Source: Neoconidiobolus thromboides FSU 785 (taxonomy: Eukaryota; Entomophthoromycota; Entomophthoromycetes; Entomophthorales; Neoconidiobolaceae). Taken from it: a stretch of DNA of 64,000 nucleotides. The stretch is from assembly GCA_025603075.1 (NCBI GenBank), contig MU626329.1, forward strand, positions 33,102 through 97,101, read 5' to 3'. How positions within the stretch are numbered: position 1 is the first letter of the stretch; each line of letters begins with the position of its first letter. Made by a program: the position numbers and the translations under genes. Below are positions 43,243 to 54,353 of the stretch, one piece after another. The notes under the pieces are model-generated. The model had not been told where the DNA came from. It saw only the letters and a program-made list of their open reading frames with translations, and searched no databases.

Positions 43243-44238
43243 TCTTTATCTATTTGTTATATACAATTTGAACTCAAGCCTCAATTTTAATTATGTATGA
43301 GCATTGATAATAACCTTAAAATTTCGAACTTATTTTCTATTTTATTAAATTCAATCATATCCTTTTTCATGTACATAATTTTTAATCATTAAATTAAACT
43401 ATTTTATTTAAAAATTATGAAAATATAAGTTTTCCTTATTGCATATTATTTTTAGAATTGACGTGGCTATGGCGATGCTTATTAAGGCTTCATAAGAAAT
43501 AGTAGATTATAGGAGCCTCAGCTGCACATTGTCAGAGATAGTAGACGGCCAGACAGAGATCCTGTGAGATCTTACAGCTACTCTTTGATTTTGAGTCTAA
43601 AGTAGAAAAGGAAGAATTCTTTTGCCAAGATTTTGATTCAGAAATCTTGCATAATATCCTTTGATATAGGAAAATCAATTTGTCCATTGCATGATTTGAA
43701 ATATTATAAAGATAACTGTTTTATTACTGTTTAAATGAAATTTTAGTATTAGTTAAATAAATCTAAATCTTTATACAATTTAATTTTAGTTTAATTAAAT
43801 TTAAAGTTATTACGCCTTTTTTTATATCATTTTGTTGATTTTAACAGTTTAATTAAATGACAATTGTATTGATTATTTTCAATTCATAAAAATGTATGAA
43901 AAAGATTAATTCCTTTGCAGTATGTGTCTGTAAGTAATAATTTAAGGAATATAATTAAATTTCGATCTCCGAGGTGTGTCTACTAGCTCTATTAAAATGA
44001 TAAAAAATAAAATAAAAAATCGAAAGACTTATTGTATAGCTTATATTGAAATATATACCTGATAATATAATACAAACTTAAAACAATATTTTTTTATCCC
44101 TTAACTTTACTCTCAGTCATATCCTCAAAATCAGCCTAATTTTTTCTGCTTAATTCATCCACCAATCAAATTCTACTCAATATTCATGAAAAAAGTCTAA
44201 TATTGAGAATCATTTTGGCTTTCCTTTAATTTTCCAAA
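43243..44238. other. Intergenic with a possible exon relic
   Basis: Mostly AT-rich. A GC-richer patch at about 43450-43590 reads, with stops, like an Arg/Ser-rich RNA-binding protein tail and is preceded by an acceptor-like TTATTTTTAG. Confidence 0.5.
43450..43590 (+). pseudogene. Possible relic of an Arg/Ser-rich protein exon
   Basis: In one plus-strand frame from 43462 the sequence reads RGYGDAY, stop, GFIRNSRL, stop, and then RDSRRPDRDPVRSYSYS. The composition is unlike the surrounding AT-rich DNA and resembles SR/RGG protein tails. No intact gene surrounds it. This is a weak call. Confidence 0.3.
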
Positions 44239-45638
44239 ATGAGCAATCCAACTTCTAAAGTGGACGAATTGAGTACCGAAGCTACCTTACGATTGACGTT
44301 ACAAAATGAAATCAATGAATTAATGGGTACCGGTATTCAATATTATCAACAAAAAAAATTTGAAGCTTCAGTAACTTATTTATCTCAAGGAGTAGCTTTA
44401 ATGTAAGTTTTTAAACAACTAATCGATTGATTGTTATTGAATTAATTGAAATAAATAACATCTCACTTGAAACTAACTTTTAATTTCAGTGAACAAGTAT
44501 ACGGTCCAGTATCATTGATGAATGCTGATGCCTTAGTAAAATATGGAAGAGCATTACTTGAAAATGCGGTTATGAATACAGCCGCTTTAGGTGATAAAAA
44601 AGCAGAAGAAAGCACTGCCGATAATTCAAAAAATCCAGATAGCGTAAAAGTAGAAGATGAAGAAGTATCCGAATATAGTGGTTCCGAAGATGAAGGTTCC
44701 GAAGAAGAGTTGCCTGACATGCGAGGAAAGTTCTTTAGTTTTGGTGCAGATATGGATTTAGCTGAACTAGAAAATGAGCAACCTGAAGAAAATAGAGTAC
44801 CTGAACAAGAAGTCGAAGAAGAGGATGATTTTTCCTTAGCTTGGCAAGCTTTGGATTCAGCTAGAGTCATTTATGAAGAATATATCGAAAAAAAAGAAAG
44901 TGGTAATGAAGCACCTGTGCAATGTAGTTCAACTACAATAATTGAAGATAATAATAATACAAAGTTACATAATATCCGTGTCAAATTATTCGAAGTTTAT
45001 TTAATATTGGGTGATGTTTCCCTGGAATCAGGTATGTCTTTTTTTATTTTACTAATTTTTATTTATTAAAAATAATATATAGAAAACTTTGAACAAGCAT
45101 TAAATGAATACCGATCTGCTGTAGTTGTTCAATATACTTGCTTAGAACCACATGATCGACGATTTGCAGAAGCTCATTATAAGATAGCGGTAGCTTATGA
45201 GTATTTAAATAAAACAAAAGAGGCCAAAGAAGTATTATCAACAGTATTAGATATCCTAGATTCACATATAGAAACATTGAATGAAAATCAAAAGGAAGAA
45301 ATTATTGAATGTAAACAATTAACTAAAGAAATTAATGATAAGGTAAGTTTTTTAAATTTTAGACTATTAAATAGATCAGATTTTAAAATATGAATTATTG
45401 ATTTCTTCTTTAGATAGCTGATTTAGATCATGAAGAAAGTTTACCAGAAGCAGTAACTCAAATGGCAAAAGAAATTTTTGCTAAAGAATTTGAATTTCAA
45501 GGCCCACAGGAAAATGCTATTCCAATTAATCAATTAGTTAAACGCAAATTACCAACAAATGAAGATATTAAAGAAAGTAATACAAATGATAATACAAAAA
45601 ATAATGATACAAAAGAGATTAAAAAGCATAAAAATTAA
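44239..45638 (+). CDS. NASP/Sim3/Hif1-type histone chaperone
   Basis: Four exons (44239-44402, 44490-45031, 45083-45342, 45414-45638) encode 396 residues with GT-AG junctions. An N-terminal TPR begins about residue 20 (GIQYYQQKKFEASVTYLSQG) and continues in EQVYGPVSLMNADALVKYGR. A long acidic insert (about 90-155) interrupts the second TPR, which is the hallmark of the SHNi-TPR fold. Later TPRs are NFEQALNEYRSAV and EAHYKIAVAYEYL. The tail is basic (KRKLP ... KKHKN). NASP-family proteins bind H3 or H3-H4 and help nuclear supply of histones. It is convergent with the CDK7 gene, 96 bp apart. Confidence 0.88.
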
Positions 45639-45734
45639 AAATTATATAAAAAATATAAATTAATAAAATCAAATAAAAATTCAAGTTGTTTGCATTTTAT
45701 TTTAAATATCTTTTTAGTATAATAATTTAAATTT

Positions 45735-47288
45735 TTATTCTTTCTCTTGCTTTGTTGGTGCCTTTGTAAGTTTAGGTAATAGCTCGGGAGCAGTTGGATG
45801 GGGTTCTAATTGAAAATAAGGATGGGAAATAGCCTAAAGAAATAGAAAATAAATAACAAGTAATTCGATGTTTTTTAGATACTTACTTCTGTAGCTGTAA
45901 TTCTTTTCATTGGGTCAAATAAAAACATAGATTCCATAAGGTCCAATGCTTCGTTAGTAGCTGCTTTAAAAATCATTTTAAATGGTGTCTTTTGAATAGG
46001 TTCATGTTTTAAATAATGTTTTAATTGTGTTCTGCCCTAAATAGTTGATATATTAATAAAAACATTTGATAATAATTGTAATAATAAACATTCCAAAACT
46101 CAATTAATAGAAATAAAATATTAATTTAAAACCTACCGGCCAATCCTCATCAGTAGGAGTACCTAAAGCAGAATAAATAGTATCTAGTTGTTGGAGTTCT
46201 GATTCTCCTGGAAGGAATGGAGTACGCAGCATAAGTTCAGCAAATATACAACCAACAGACCACATATCAATACCAGTACCATAACTTGTAGCTCCATAAT
46301 ATAATTCTGGGGCTCGATACCAACTATTCATTTTTTATTAATTCTTGAAATCAAGTACATGAAAGTGTTATTATTATTGTTACCTTGTTACTACTTGTGA
46401 AGTCATTGGATATGGCTCTCCAAATTCTCTAGCTAAACCAAAATCAGCTAATTTTAATACACCATCACTAGCTAATAATAGATTGTTGGGTTTTAAATCC
46501 TAAATAGGAGATTCAATATAAATAAACTATACAATAATAATAATTATGTAGTAATAATATTGAAACTTACTCTGTGTAAAATATTATTATCATGACAAAA
46601 TTCTAAACCCCTTAAAGTCATTAGCATCCAAGATTTAATATCTGATGGCATAAATACTAAATTTTTATCTTTTATAACTTGCTCTAAATCCGATTCCAAA
46701 TACTCTAAGATTAAGTTTAAACTAGTTTTATGCATGTAAACTTCAATTAACTAGAAAAATAAAAATAAGAATTTAATTAACTAAAATAAATAAATAAAAA
46801 AATAAAAATGATTTTAATACTTACTTCAATAATATTTGGATGGGATAATTCTTTTAAGCATTTAATTTCTCTAATGGAAGATATATCTAATCCATTTTGC
46901 ATTTCTTGAACTTTAATCTTTTTAATAGCTACCTTTCTACCAGTAATTTTTTGTTTTCCTAATAATAATAAAACTTTATTAATAATCATTTTATATCCTT
47001 CTTTCCTCTTCACTCACCTAAATAAACCACAGCATAGGTACCTTCACCTAACTTTCTATCTTTTAGATAACCTTCTTCGTCATCGTGATCCGAGTTATAT
47101 AGCTCTTCTTTATTAATGGTAACTGATTTATTATGATCTCGACTCTCTTTTTCTTGTCGATAGGTATCTTCCATATCTTCAGTTTCACTACTAACTTCAT
47201 TTTCATTGATTTGGGCAATGTCATCTAACCCAATTTCATATTCTTTTAAAGGATCTTCTAAGTTTTTAGTTAAATTTGGGGAACTCAT
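45735..47288 (-). CDS. CDK7: Cyclin-dependent kinase 7 (TFIIH kinase, Kin28/Mcs6 type)
   Basis: Seven exons (47018-47288, 46825-46958, 46571-46750, 46384-46499, 46137-46323, 45887-46036, 45735-45833) give 378 residues. The kinase domain has [18 protein letters not shown], a helix C with [12 protein letters not shown] in place of [24 protein letters not shown], a T-loop with [10 protein letters not shown], and [30 protein letters not shown] and GTPTDEDWP match the CDK7 group rather than CDK1. The family phosphorylates the RNA polymerase II tail in TFIIH and activates other CDKs. An acidic N-terminal extension of about 75 residues is longer than usual. It shares a 133-bp divergent promoter with the PIG-T gene. 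Confidence 0.92.
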
Positions 47289-47421
47289 TTTTTTTATATT
47301 TGAAATTAAAATAATTAAAAAAATAAGTAAATGTTTGTAATTCCATTTTTTTTAAAATATAATTTGAATTTTGCTTGCATCACTTTGAAATTTTTTTATC
47401 TTTTTTTAAATAATTTTTAAA

Positions 47422-48505
47422 ATGAAACAAATTCAGCTGATACTAATACTCATATTTCAATTATTAGCCATCCAATCTCAATTCAATGAAAAACTAACTA
47501 TCAATAAGTTAAATAATCGATATACATTATTGAATTTAAATTTACAACTAATTGATAACTACCCAACCACAAGTAATTTCCATCTTTTTTCTACTAACTC
47601 TTATTAAACATCTTTTTCGTTTAGCTGGCGGTATCAATAGATATCATTTAATCCGTCGATCTCTTAGCGAAATCATATTACAAAACCAAATCTCAGAATT
47701 AGATTTAAAATTCACTCGAGGGGTTTGGAATAGTGTCCATTATGGATCAGCAAAGAAAGACTATAGTATCAGTAACTCAGGAGTACAATTGGTAACTTGG
47801 TTTAACATTACTAATAATAAAGAGTTCAATGAAAAGTGGGAACAAACAACTAGCTCTTTATCGGGTATGTTTTGTACAGCATTGATGAAGTTTAATAGTA
47901 AATTGAGTACAGTGAAACCAAAATTTTGTTTTCAAAGAGAAGAAAAAGAGGAATTGGAAAAAAACAATGAAAGTAAGTAAAAACAGTATTTTATTTTATC
48001 TTATTTTATTTATCTATTTTATAAATAGATGTAGGCTTTTTACATATTTCGGAAGATATATGTACTGAAAATCTAAGGCCCTTTATTAATTTATTACCCT
48101 GCAAAAATAAGTTTGGATTAGCTAGTTTATTAGCACCCAAATTAATTTATGATACTAAATATCACTCAATGAGAATCAATAGTAAAGCAGTTTGTTTGGT
48201 AAGTTAAAAGTTTTATTATCATTAATAATATTGATATTTATTTATTTGTTTTTATTCTTATTTTTTAGAGAGAAAAATGTAATAATATTAATGACTATAA
48301 TTTAAAATTACATTTGACATTAACTTTGGTATTTGATACGAGTTTAAAATTTAATAGTAATGGGGAAAGTATTGAATTAAGTAAATTCATTAGTAATGAG
48401 TTCAAAGATTGTAAACTATCTACTAGGAGTGAACTTATAATTAATGATAATATATATAATCTAAAAAAAGATAATGAAAAACAAAGTATTAAAGATTTAG
48501 TAATT

Positions 48506-48547
<42 letters not shown>

Positions 48548-49211
48548 CAAATAACAATTCAACGAAGAATTATAGATTTAAATAATTTACATGGAACAAT
48601 AGAGATTGAAATACAAAATCAAAGTAATGAATTTATCTGTGGAGTTTATTTACAAAATTTACCGTGGATATTGCAACCGTATTTGTCCTCTATGAAAATG
48701 GCAATTAACGAAAGAGAATTTAAATCAATTGATTTCAATCAATTAAATAACTCCAATAAGACAATAACAAATATAGTTAATTTATCTTATCAACCAGCTA
48801 AAGATCAAGAATATTTATCTAGCTTAGAATTGAAATTAAATCTAAAGCCAAAATCAAAAGTTACATTAAGACTCAATTTTATTGCTAAATTTTTGTCGAT
48901 TAATCAATATCATCCAGATTCTCAAAAAGGTTTTTCTATTAGGTAATATTATTTAATATCATTCTTTTGTATTATTACATATTAATCTTTTTTATTCTAG
49001 TGCTGGTATTTTTACCGTATTAAATAACAATAATGACCTTAATCCTTATTATTACACCACAAACTTAATATTATTTTGGCCTACCCCTGACTTTTCAATG
49101 CCATATAATGTAGCTACTTTTACGTGTACAATCTTTGCATTATTATTTGGAGCCATATTCAATGCCATTCATAGGGAATTTTATTTAATTGAAAAAGTAA
49201 AACAAAATTAA
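47422..49211 (+). CDS. GPI16: GPI transamidase subunit PIG-T/GPI16
   Basis: Five exons (47422-47572, 47625-47972, 48029-48198, 48269-48942, 49001-49211) encode 517 residues. The N terminus is a signal peptide (ILILIFQLLAIQS). PIG-T hallmarks are FTRGVWNSVHYG, LSGMFCTALMKFNS, EDICTENLRPFINLLPC (the CTENL region with the Cys expected to bond with the catalytic subunit), and a lumenal beta-rich body. One transmembrane helix near the C terminus (ATFTCTIFALLFGAIF) is followed by a short basic tail. An AAT run adds about 13 Asn (48509-48547). The complex attaches GPI anchors to proteins in the ER. It is convergent with the FANCL gene. Confidence 0.93.
48509..48547 (+). repeat. AAT trinucleotide run coding poly-Asn
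   Basis: Thirteen or so AAT units in the PIG-T coding sequence, in frame. Confidence 0.9.
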
Positions 49212-49355
49212 ATAAAAATAGTAAATATGATAAAAATAATTGTAGGCTTTGTAAGAAGTTATTATTATCATTATTATTCAATTTCAATTTCGGAAATGGA
49301 TAAGAGCTAGTTAATAATACTTTAATAAGTTTGATATTCTATAATTATAATAGAT

Positions 49356-51079
49356 TCAAGTTACCGTATCACAATAAGGACATTTGCCAAACCAAACATG
49401 ATAACTTTGTCTTGAAGTAGGTAAATGTTTAATAGCCTATATTTTGACAATTTGTTATTAAAATTTAATCATTCTTAATATAAAATTACTTGTAATAAAC
49501 ATTGATGATGATAAATTTTATTGCAATAATTATTACTACAAACAAAAGTTGGGGCTTGAGACTTATCTAATTTTGTTAAATATTCCTCTGAATTCATTTC
49601 TTCATTTAAATAACTAATTTCGGTTTTATAACAATAACAGATACCACATTCAATAGTAGGTTGACCGTTATTTGTTGTAATTGCACGTTGAAATTGAAAA
49701 TCAATTTGTAATATTTGTATTAAATTCTTATAAACAGTAAGTGAAGTATCCCTATAATTTTAAAAAAGGTGAACTAATTTTATAATATAATATAATATAA
49801 TATAATATAATATAATATTATATAATATAATATAACACAATATAATATAATATAATATAATATAATATAATATAATATTATATAATATAATATAACACAA
49901 TATAATATAATATTAAAATTCTGCTTACCATTTCTCTACATTCTCTTTTAATTTCTGATTCCATTTGACTACTTTATTACCAAAAAATAGAATCTTTGGT
50001 AGATTAAAAGGTTTTGATGGAGCAATTTCAACTTGTAAAAAACTCAATTCTTCAATTTGTATTCTTCTAATACAATCTTTAGTCGTAGCTGGATCTGGTT
50101 CAATTATTTTACAATTATCATCTAATTCTTGTAAGATTCTATAAAAGTCAGTGTAACTAAAAATTAACTAATAAATGTGTTAATAATATTACTATTTACA
50201 ATTTAGTAAATAATTAAAATTTACTCGTTTAACCTCAGGTAATATTAATTCAAACCATAATTGCTTTTCATTTTGTTTACAAATATTATTCAGTGCTAAC
50301 ATCTGTTGACTATATTTAGGTAAATTGATATCAATTACCGGTGGTATTTTTGGATATTCTGAACTTATTTCTACTTGTATTAAAAATAATTTATTAATAT
50401 ATCTATAATATGATATATTGTTTCTATTAGTATTATTGTTTATTTAATATTGAATTTAATTACTCGAATTCAAATTGAAATTTATTAAAGTGTTGATTTA
50501 AATTAACTATTTTATTCCAACCAATAAATTCCAATTCATTGACTAAAATTGGTAAATAACTTGGTAACTGTCTTTTACTTAAAGTTCTATGTTCTATTGA
50601 ATTATTCTGTTTTAATAATACTATATCTGAGTCCCTTTTTTGATACTAAAATAAATCAAATAATTAAGTATATATTAACATAACAAATTGAATATTCAAT
50701 ATTACTATTTCATTTTCTATTTCTTTCCAAAATAAATCCAAATTATTATGTTGTTTTAATTTCTATATTTTCTACTTTAAGTGTTGACTGTTATTCAATT
50801 TACTAAACTTACAATTTCTATAATATCATTATAAGGTTCTAATAGCATCTTTAATTCATCATCAAATGTAAACTTAATTCCCAATTGACTTAATGTTTTA
50901 TGATTATTTTTATTATATTCTTTAGTTAATTGAACCTGTAAATAATATTCATGATTCTAAGTTGAAGATTAAGATATTTTATATAAGCTTAAAAAAGTTA
51001 AAGACATTACAAGTAAACAAATAAAGCCATGCCATCTCGTCAAGTCAATGTTGGCGGGTAGTAAAATTTTAGAAAACAT
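49356..51079 (-). CDS. FANCL: FANCL-type RING E3 ubiquitin ligase
   Basis: A multi-exon gene; exon 1 (51011-51079) starts MFSKILLPANIDLTRWHGFI, followed by exon 2 from 50935. The central region has the URD-type double RWD layout: DFYRILQELDDNC and a later segment with LPKILFFGNKVVKWNQKL. The C terminus is a RING/PHD-like zinc module: CGICYCYKTE, CSNNYCNKIYHHQCLLQA, TSRQSYHVWFGKCPYCDT. The TSRQS...FGxCPYC signature is specific to FANCL, the ligase that monoubiquitinates FANCD2/FANCI in DNA crosslink repair. Middle exon ends were not all fixed. An intron holds an AATAT satellite. FANCL is absent from yeasts, so its presence here is notable. Confidence 0.87.
49785..49915. repeat. AATAT microsatellite with ~65-bp higher-order unit
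   Basis: Runs of TATAA/AATAT pentamers. The interruptions AATATTATATAA and AATAACACAA occur twice in the same order about 65 bp apart, so the array has duplicated as a block. It lies inside a FANCL intron. Confidence 0.85.
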
Positions 51080-52647
51080 AAAGTTAAAAAAGAAAAAGAA
51101 AAAAGTTTAGTTGAATCTTTTTCAACTAATATGATTGTAAAAATGAAATCTCAACATAAATAAATGCAAATTTTTATTAAATATTATTATAAATACAATC
51201 CTATATCATCAATCATTGCACCCCTAATCAAATTATGAAAAGTGGCGCACCCAAGACTGTTGACACTAACCTTCTCTCATCTCTTTACGGCTTAATAGTT
51301 TTCACTGAATTAAAAACTTAAGTGCTTTTATAGAAATGTTGATTTTTTAAGTGTTGTAAAGCTTTATCATGTGAACATCCATCCTATTAAATAGAGACAT
51401 TTTTGGTAATTTGATATTGTGGGTTTAATTAAGCATTAGAAATGACATGTGTGGATGTTTTCTAGGATTGAATGTGGGATTTAGATCTTTAAAAACTAAA
51501 ATATTCTTTGCAAGTTTAAATTCAATTGTTGCATTATTTTAACAAATTGTTATGGTAGAAGTAGTTTTTAACATTTGTAAAAATCTATTTTGATATTTTT
51601 ATTATCGATATACTATAGTAAATATTAATTCATGCGTTGGTTTCATATAAATAGTGGGATTTATTTCTCTTATTCTATTATTTGATTTAAAATCATGATA
51701 CTATTTAAAAAGCTTGAGTTTCTATCTTTGTAAAATATGGAAGCTGGTAATTTGTGTAATTCAATTTATTTATGTTAAGCGATACCATTTATAATCCAAT
51801 TTTCAAAGATTATATATTCAATGCAAATAATTTCAAATTTCTAATTAACTATTTTTTGGTTAGAAATATCAAAATGGAATTTAGTTAAAGAATTGATATT
51901 GAAGTTAAGTTAGGTAAAGCTGTAAGATAGGAACCAAAAAAATAAAAAAATAATAACTATTTTGAGTAAGAATTCCCCTTTGACTATTTACCAAGTGTAT
52001 TCGTTGAATATACTCGATTTATTCAAAATATTGACTTTGCTCTTGTTTTTAACAATTTCTACTATGGCTGCATTCTTTTGGAAGCCAGCTTAGTACTTAC
52101 TTTTATTGAAACTGAATGGTATAATAGTGAATTGATTGAGCAATTGTTTAACTTGGTTAAAAATACTAGGAAAAAGAGCAAAGATATGAGTTTTTAGGCT
52201 ATAATCTATAGTATCTATCATTTTGTTTAGTTGTTTTAGTGAAGATATAGTACATTGAATACAATAGTATTCATTTATGATATGAAATTAGTTTTTTATA
52301 TAATAAAAAAGGTTCAAAGTAAAAGAATCTTACCTTTAGTAATAAAATGATACAAAACTAGCTCTCAAGGCTTTTAATAATAATAATTAGAACCAAATAG
52401 ATTTTTATAACAGATAAAGTAATAATAAAAATTCTTGGTAATTCTTATTTTGTTAATCTTGTCTAATCTTATCTAATCTTGTCTTCTTCTATAATAAAAA
52501 AGTAACGCTAAAAACAAGATATAGTTTGTCGTTAACTACAAAATGAATTACAATATTTATACTTAATTTCATTCAACATCAATTATCAATCTCTTATTTA
52601 ATAATACTATGCTATTTTTTATTAACAAAATAAAATTCTTCTATTGT
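51080..52647. other. Intergenic with a coding-like remnant
   Basis: AT-rich spacer between FANCL and TRM112. A plus-strand frame from 51970 to the stop at 52197 has no start Met but protein-like composition (see separate entry). Otherwise nothing was seen. Confidence 0.5.
51970..52197 (+). pseudogene. Possible gene remnant of unknown family
   Basis: An open stretch of 75 codons reads EFPFDYLPSVFVEYTRFIQN and later FYYGCILLEASLVLTFIETE, ending KKSKDMSF and a stop. It is preceded by an in-frame TAA and contains no internal ATG before its last residues. The balanced residue use suggests an old exon. I do not recognise the family. Confidence 0.3.
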
Positions 52648-53215
52648 CTATAACTCATGTTCAGCTAATAACATATTAGCAATACCATCTTTAATTGCGA
52701 ATGGATGTTGACAGTTATTACATACCATTAAACCGGATTTGATTTGAGTCTAAAATAAAAAAATTCCGTTATATTAGTATCTTTTACTCTTCTATGAATT
52801 TTTGATATTTTAAATATTGGGATTTTACTTTTTAGGAGATTGATACTTACCTCTAATAATATATTATGTAATAATCTTAATAAATCTTCATCTAAATGTT
52901 CTGGTAAACTTTCAGGAAGTCCAGGGAGACCTAACTAATAAAATTAAGTAATTAGTGATTACTTCCAAACCTTGTCTTTCTTCTATCTATTATCGTCTAT
53001 AACACTTATTATGATCTATAAAAAAGACTTTTTACCTGATAAGCTGTAATTTTCAATGCATCATAATCAATTCGATCCAACATATTTACAATAAATTGTT
53101 GATTAAATTCTGTATCAATCGATTCTAATTCTACTTGTTCTAATTTCAATGGATAGTTATCCGTTAAACAATTTTTAACATTGCATTTTAACATATTATG
53201 GGTAAGTAATCTCAT
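52648..53215 (-). CDS. TRM112: TRM112 methyltransferase activator
   Basis: Three exons (53036-53215, 52851-52934, 52648-52749) give 121 residues, the usual length. It starts MRLLTHNMLKCNVKNC, the first zinc-binding Cys pair region. The middle has FIVNMLDRIDYDALK and LPGLPESLPEHLDEDLLRLL. The end has SGLMVCNNCQHPFAIKDGIA then NMLLAEHEL. TRM112 is a small zinc protein that holds several methyltransferases active (tRNA, 18S rRNA and release-factor modifying enzymes). The gene lies head-to-tail with NF-YC. Confidence 0.95.
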
Positions 53216-53481
53216 TGTTAATATTTGATATTTGATTTCTTTATTAATAAAAAAAGTTCTTAGATTTTGAACTTAAAAATCCTTAACACAATTTCATATT
53301 TGAAACAATATCTCATTGGCTATTCCACTCAAAAAATATTCAACTATTCCAACATTAAAGATGATGTTTCAATACTATTAAAAATATTCGAAAAATCAAA
53401 ACATCCGCCATAAAAAATTCATTAAATAATCTTAATTTCCTTTATTAATATAAAAATAAGCGTTCATTTTCCTGATCCTAT

Positions 53482-54075
53482 TTAATTTTGCGCCTGGTGT
53501 TGATTACCCTGATGAAACTGGACATTTCTATTTGCTGGCTCTTTTTTAGTAGTTGAATTAGAAATTGGTGCTTCAATAGCTGGGGACACCAAGAGTGGAG
53601 TATTCTGATAACTAGCGGCCATAAGAGAATGAAACTTGGGATCATTAGCTAAAGCATTAAATGACAAATTTTGATTATTTTGAGGAAGGTGAGGATCTGG
53701 ACGAATATAATCATCTCTTGGTAATAAATCGATTAAAAAATCAAATTGATCCGATCGAGCTAAGGCAGCACTCACATCGCTTCTTTGTAAAGTTCTTCTT
53801 CTATTCTCTTCCGCATGTTGCCAAGCGCGGATCGTTATTTCACTAATAAAAATTTCACATGCTTTAGCGAATAAAATAGGCGCTTCACTGGAAATCATTT
53901 TAACTTCACGATCGCTTTTCATGACTTTTTTAATTCTTGCTAAGGGCAATGGCTGTGTTTTAGGATCCAAATCACAGTAATGTGCTGCTTCATATTCGTG
54001 CCCCCAAAATTGTTGTAATAGATATTGGAGTGTATGCCCTTTAGATACAAAGCCAGCTGGGTTCATATTGTTCAT
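53482..54075 (-). CDS. HAP5: NF-YC/HAP5 subunit of the CCAAT-binding complex
   Basis: A single-exon gene for 197 residues. The histone-fold core (about 45-125) has LPLARIKKVMKSDREVKMIS, APILFAKACEIFISEITIRA, TLQRSDVSAALARSDQFDFL and a closing IDLLPRD, all matching NF-YC. FWGHEYEAAHY precedes it. The C-terminal tail is Gln/Asn-rich. NF-YC pairs with NF-YB and then NF-YA to bind CCAAT boxes. Its own upstream region has several CCAAT boxes, so autoregulation is plausible. It is divergent from the zinc-HIT gene, 278 bp apart. Confidence 0.96.
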   Translation of the reverse strand: MNNMNPAGFVSKGHTLQYLLQQFWGHEYEAAHYCDLDPKTQPLPLARIKKVMKSDREVKMISSEAPILFAKACEIFISEITIRAWQHAEENRRRTLQRSDVSAALARSDQFDFLIDLLPRDDYIRPDPHLPQNNQNLSFNALANDPKFHSLMAASYQNTPLLVSPAIEAPISNSTTKKEPANRNVQFHQGNQHQAQN

Positions 54076-54085
54076 TCAAGTTTTG

Positions 54086-54322
54086 ATTGGTAGACAGTAT
54101 AAGAGTTGGTCCAATGGAATTCCACTCTTTTATACTTTAAATATTGTAAGATGATGAAAGTGATGATATTATTGGTGGGGTAATGTTACAGTTTTTATAA
54201 TGATTGGCCAAGATTAATGAATTAGAAGTGAATCTTGAAAATAATTCAATATTAATTGGTCGACAATGACTTGGCTTGTGATTCCCATTACATGGCTTGA
54301 AATTAAGTAATCAAGTGATTGG
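54086..54322. promoter_or_regulatory. Cluster of five CCAAT boxes in the HAP5 / zinc-HIT divergent promoter
   Basis: ATTGG (CCAAT on the HAP5 strand) at 54086-54090, 54203-54207, 54255-54259 and 54318-54322, plus CCAAT on the plus strand at 54111-54115. The one at 54203 reads TGGCCAATCA, close to the ideal NF-Y site. Confidence 0.6.
54127..54134 (-). promoter_or_regulatory. TATA box of HAP5
   Basis: TATAAAAG on the minus strand, 52 bp upstream of the HAP5 ATG. Confidence 0.6.
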
Positions 54323-54353
54323 ATTATTAATATTAACTTAATTTTCGATAAAA

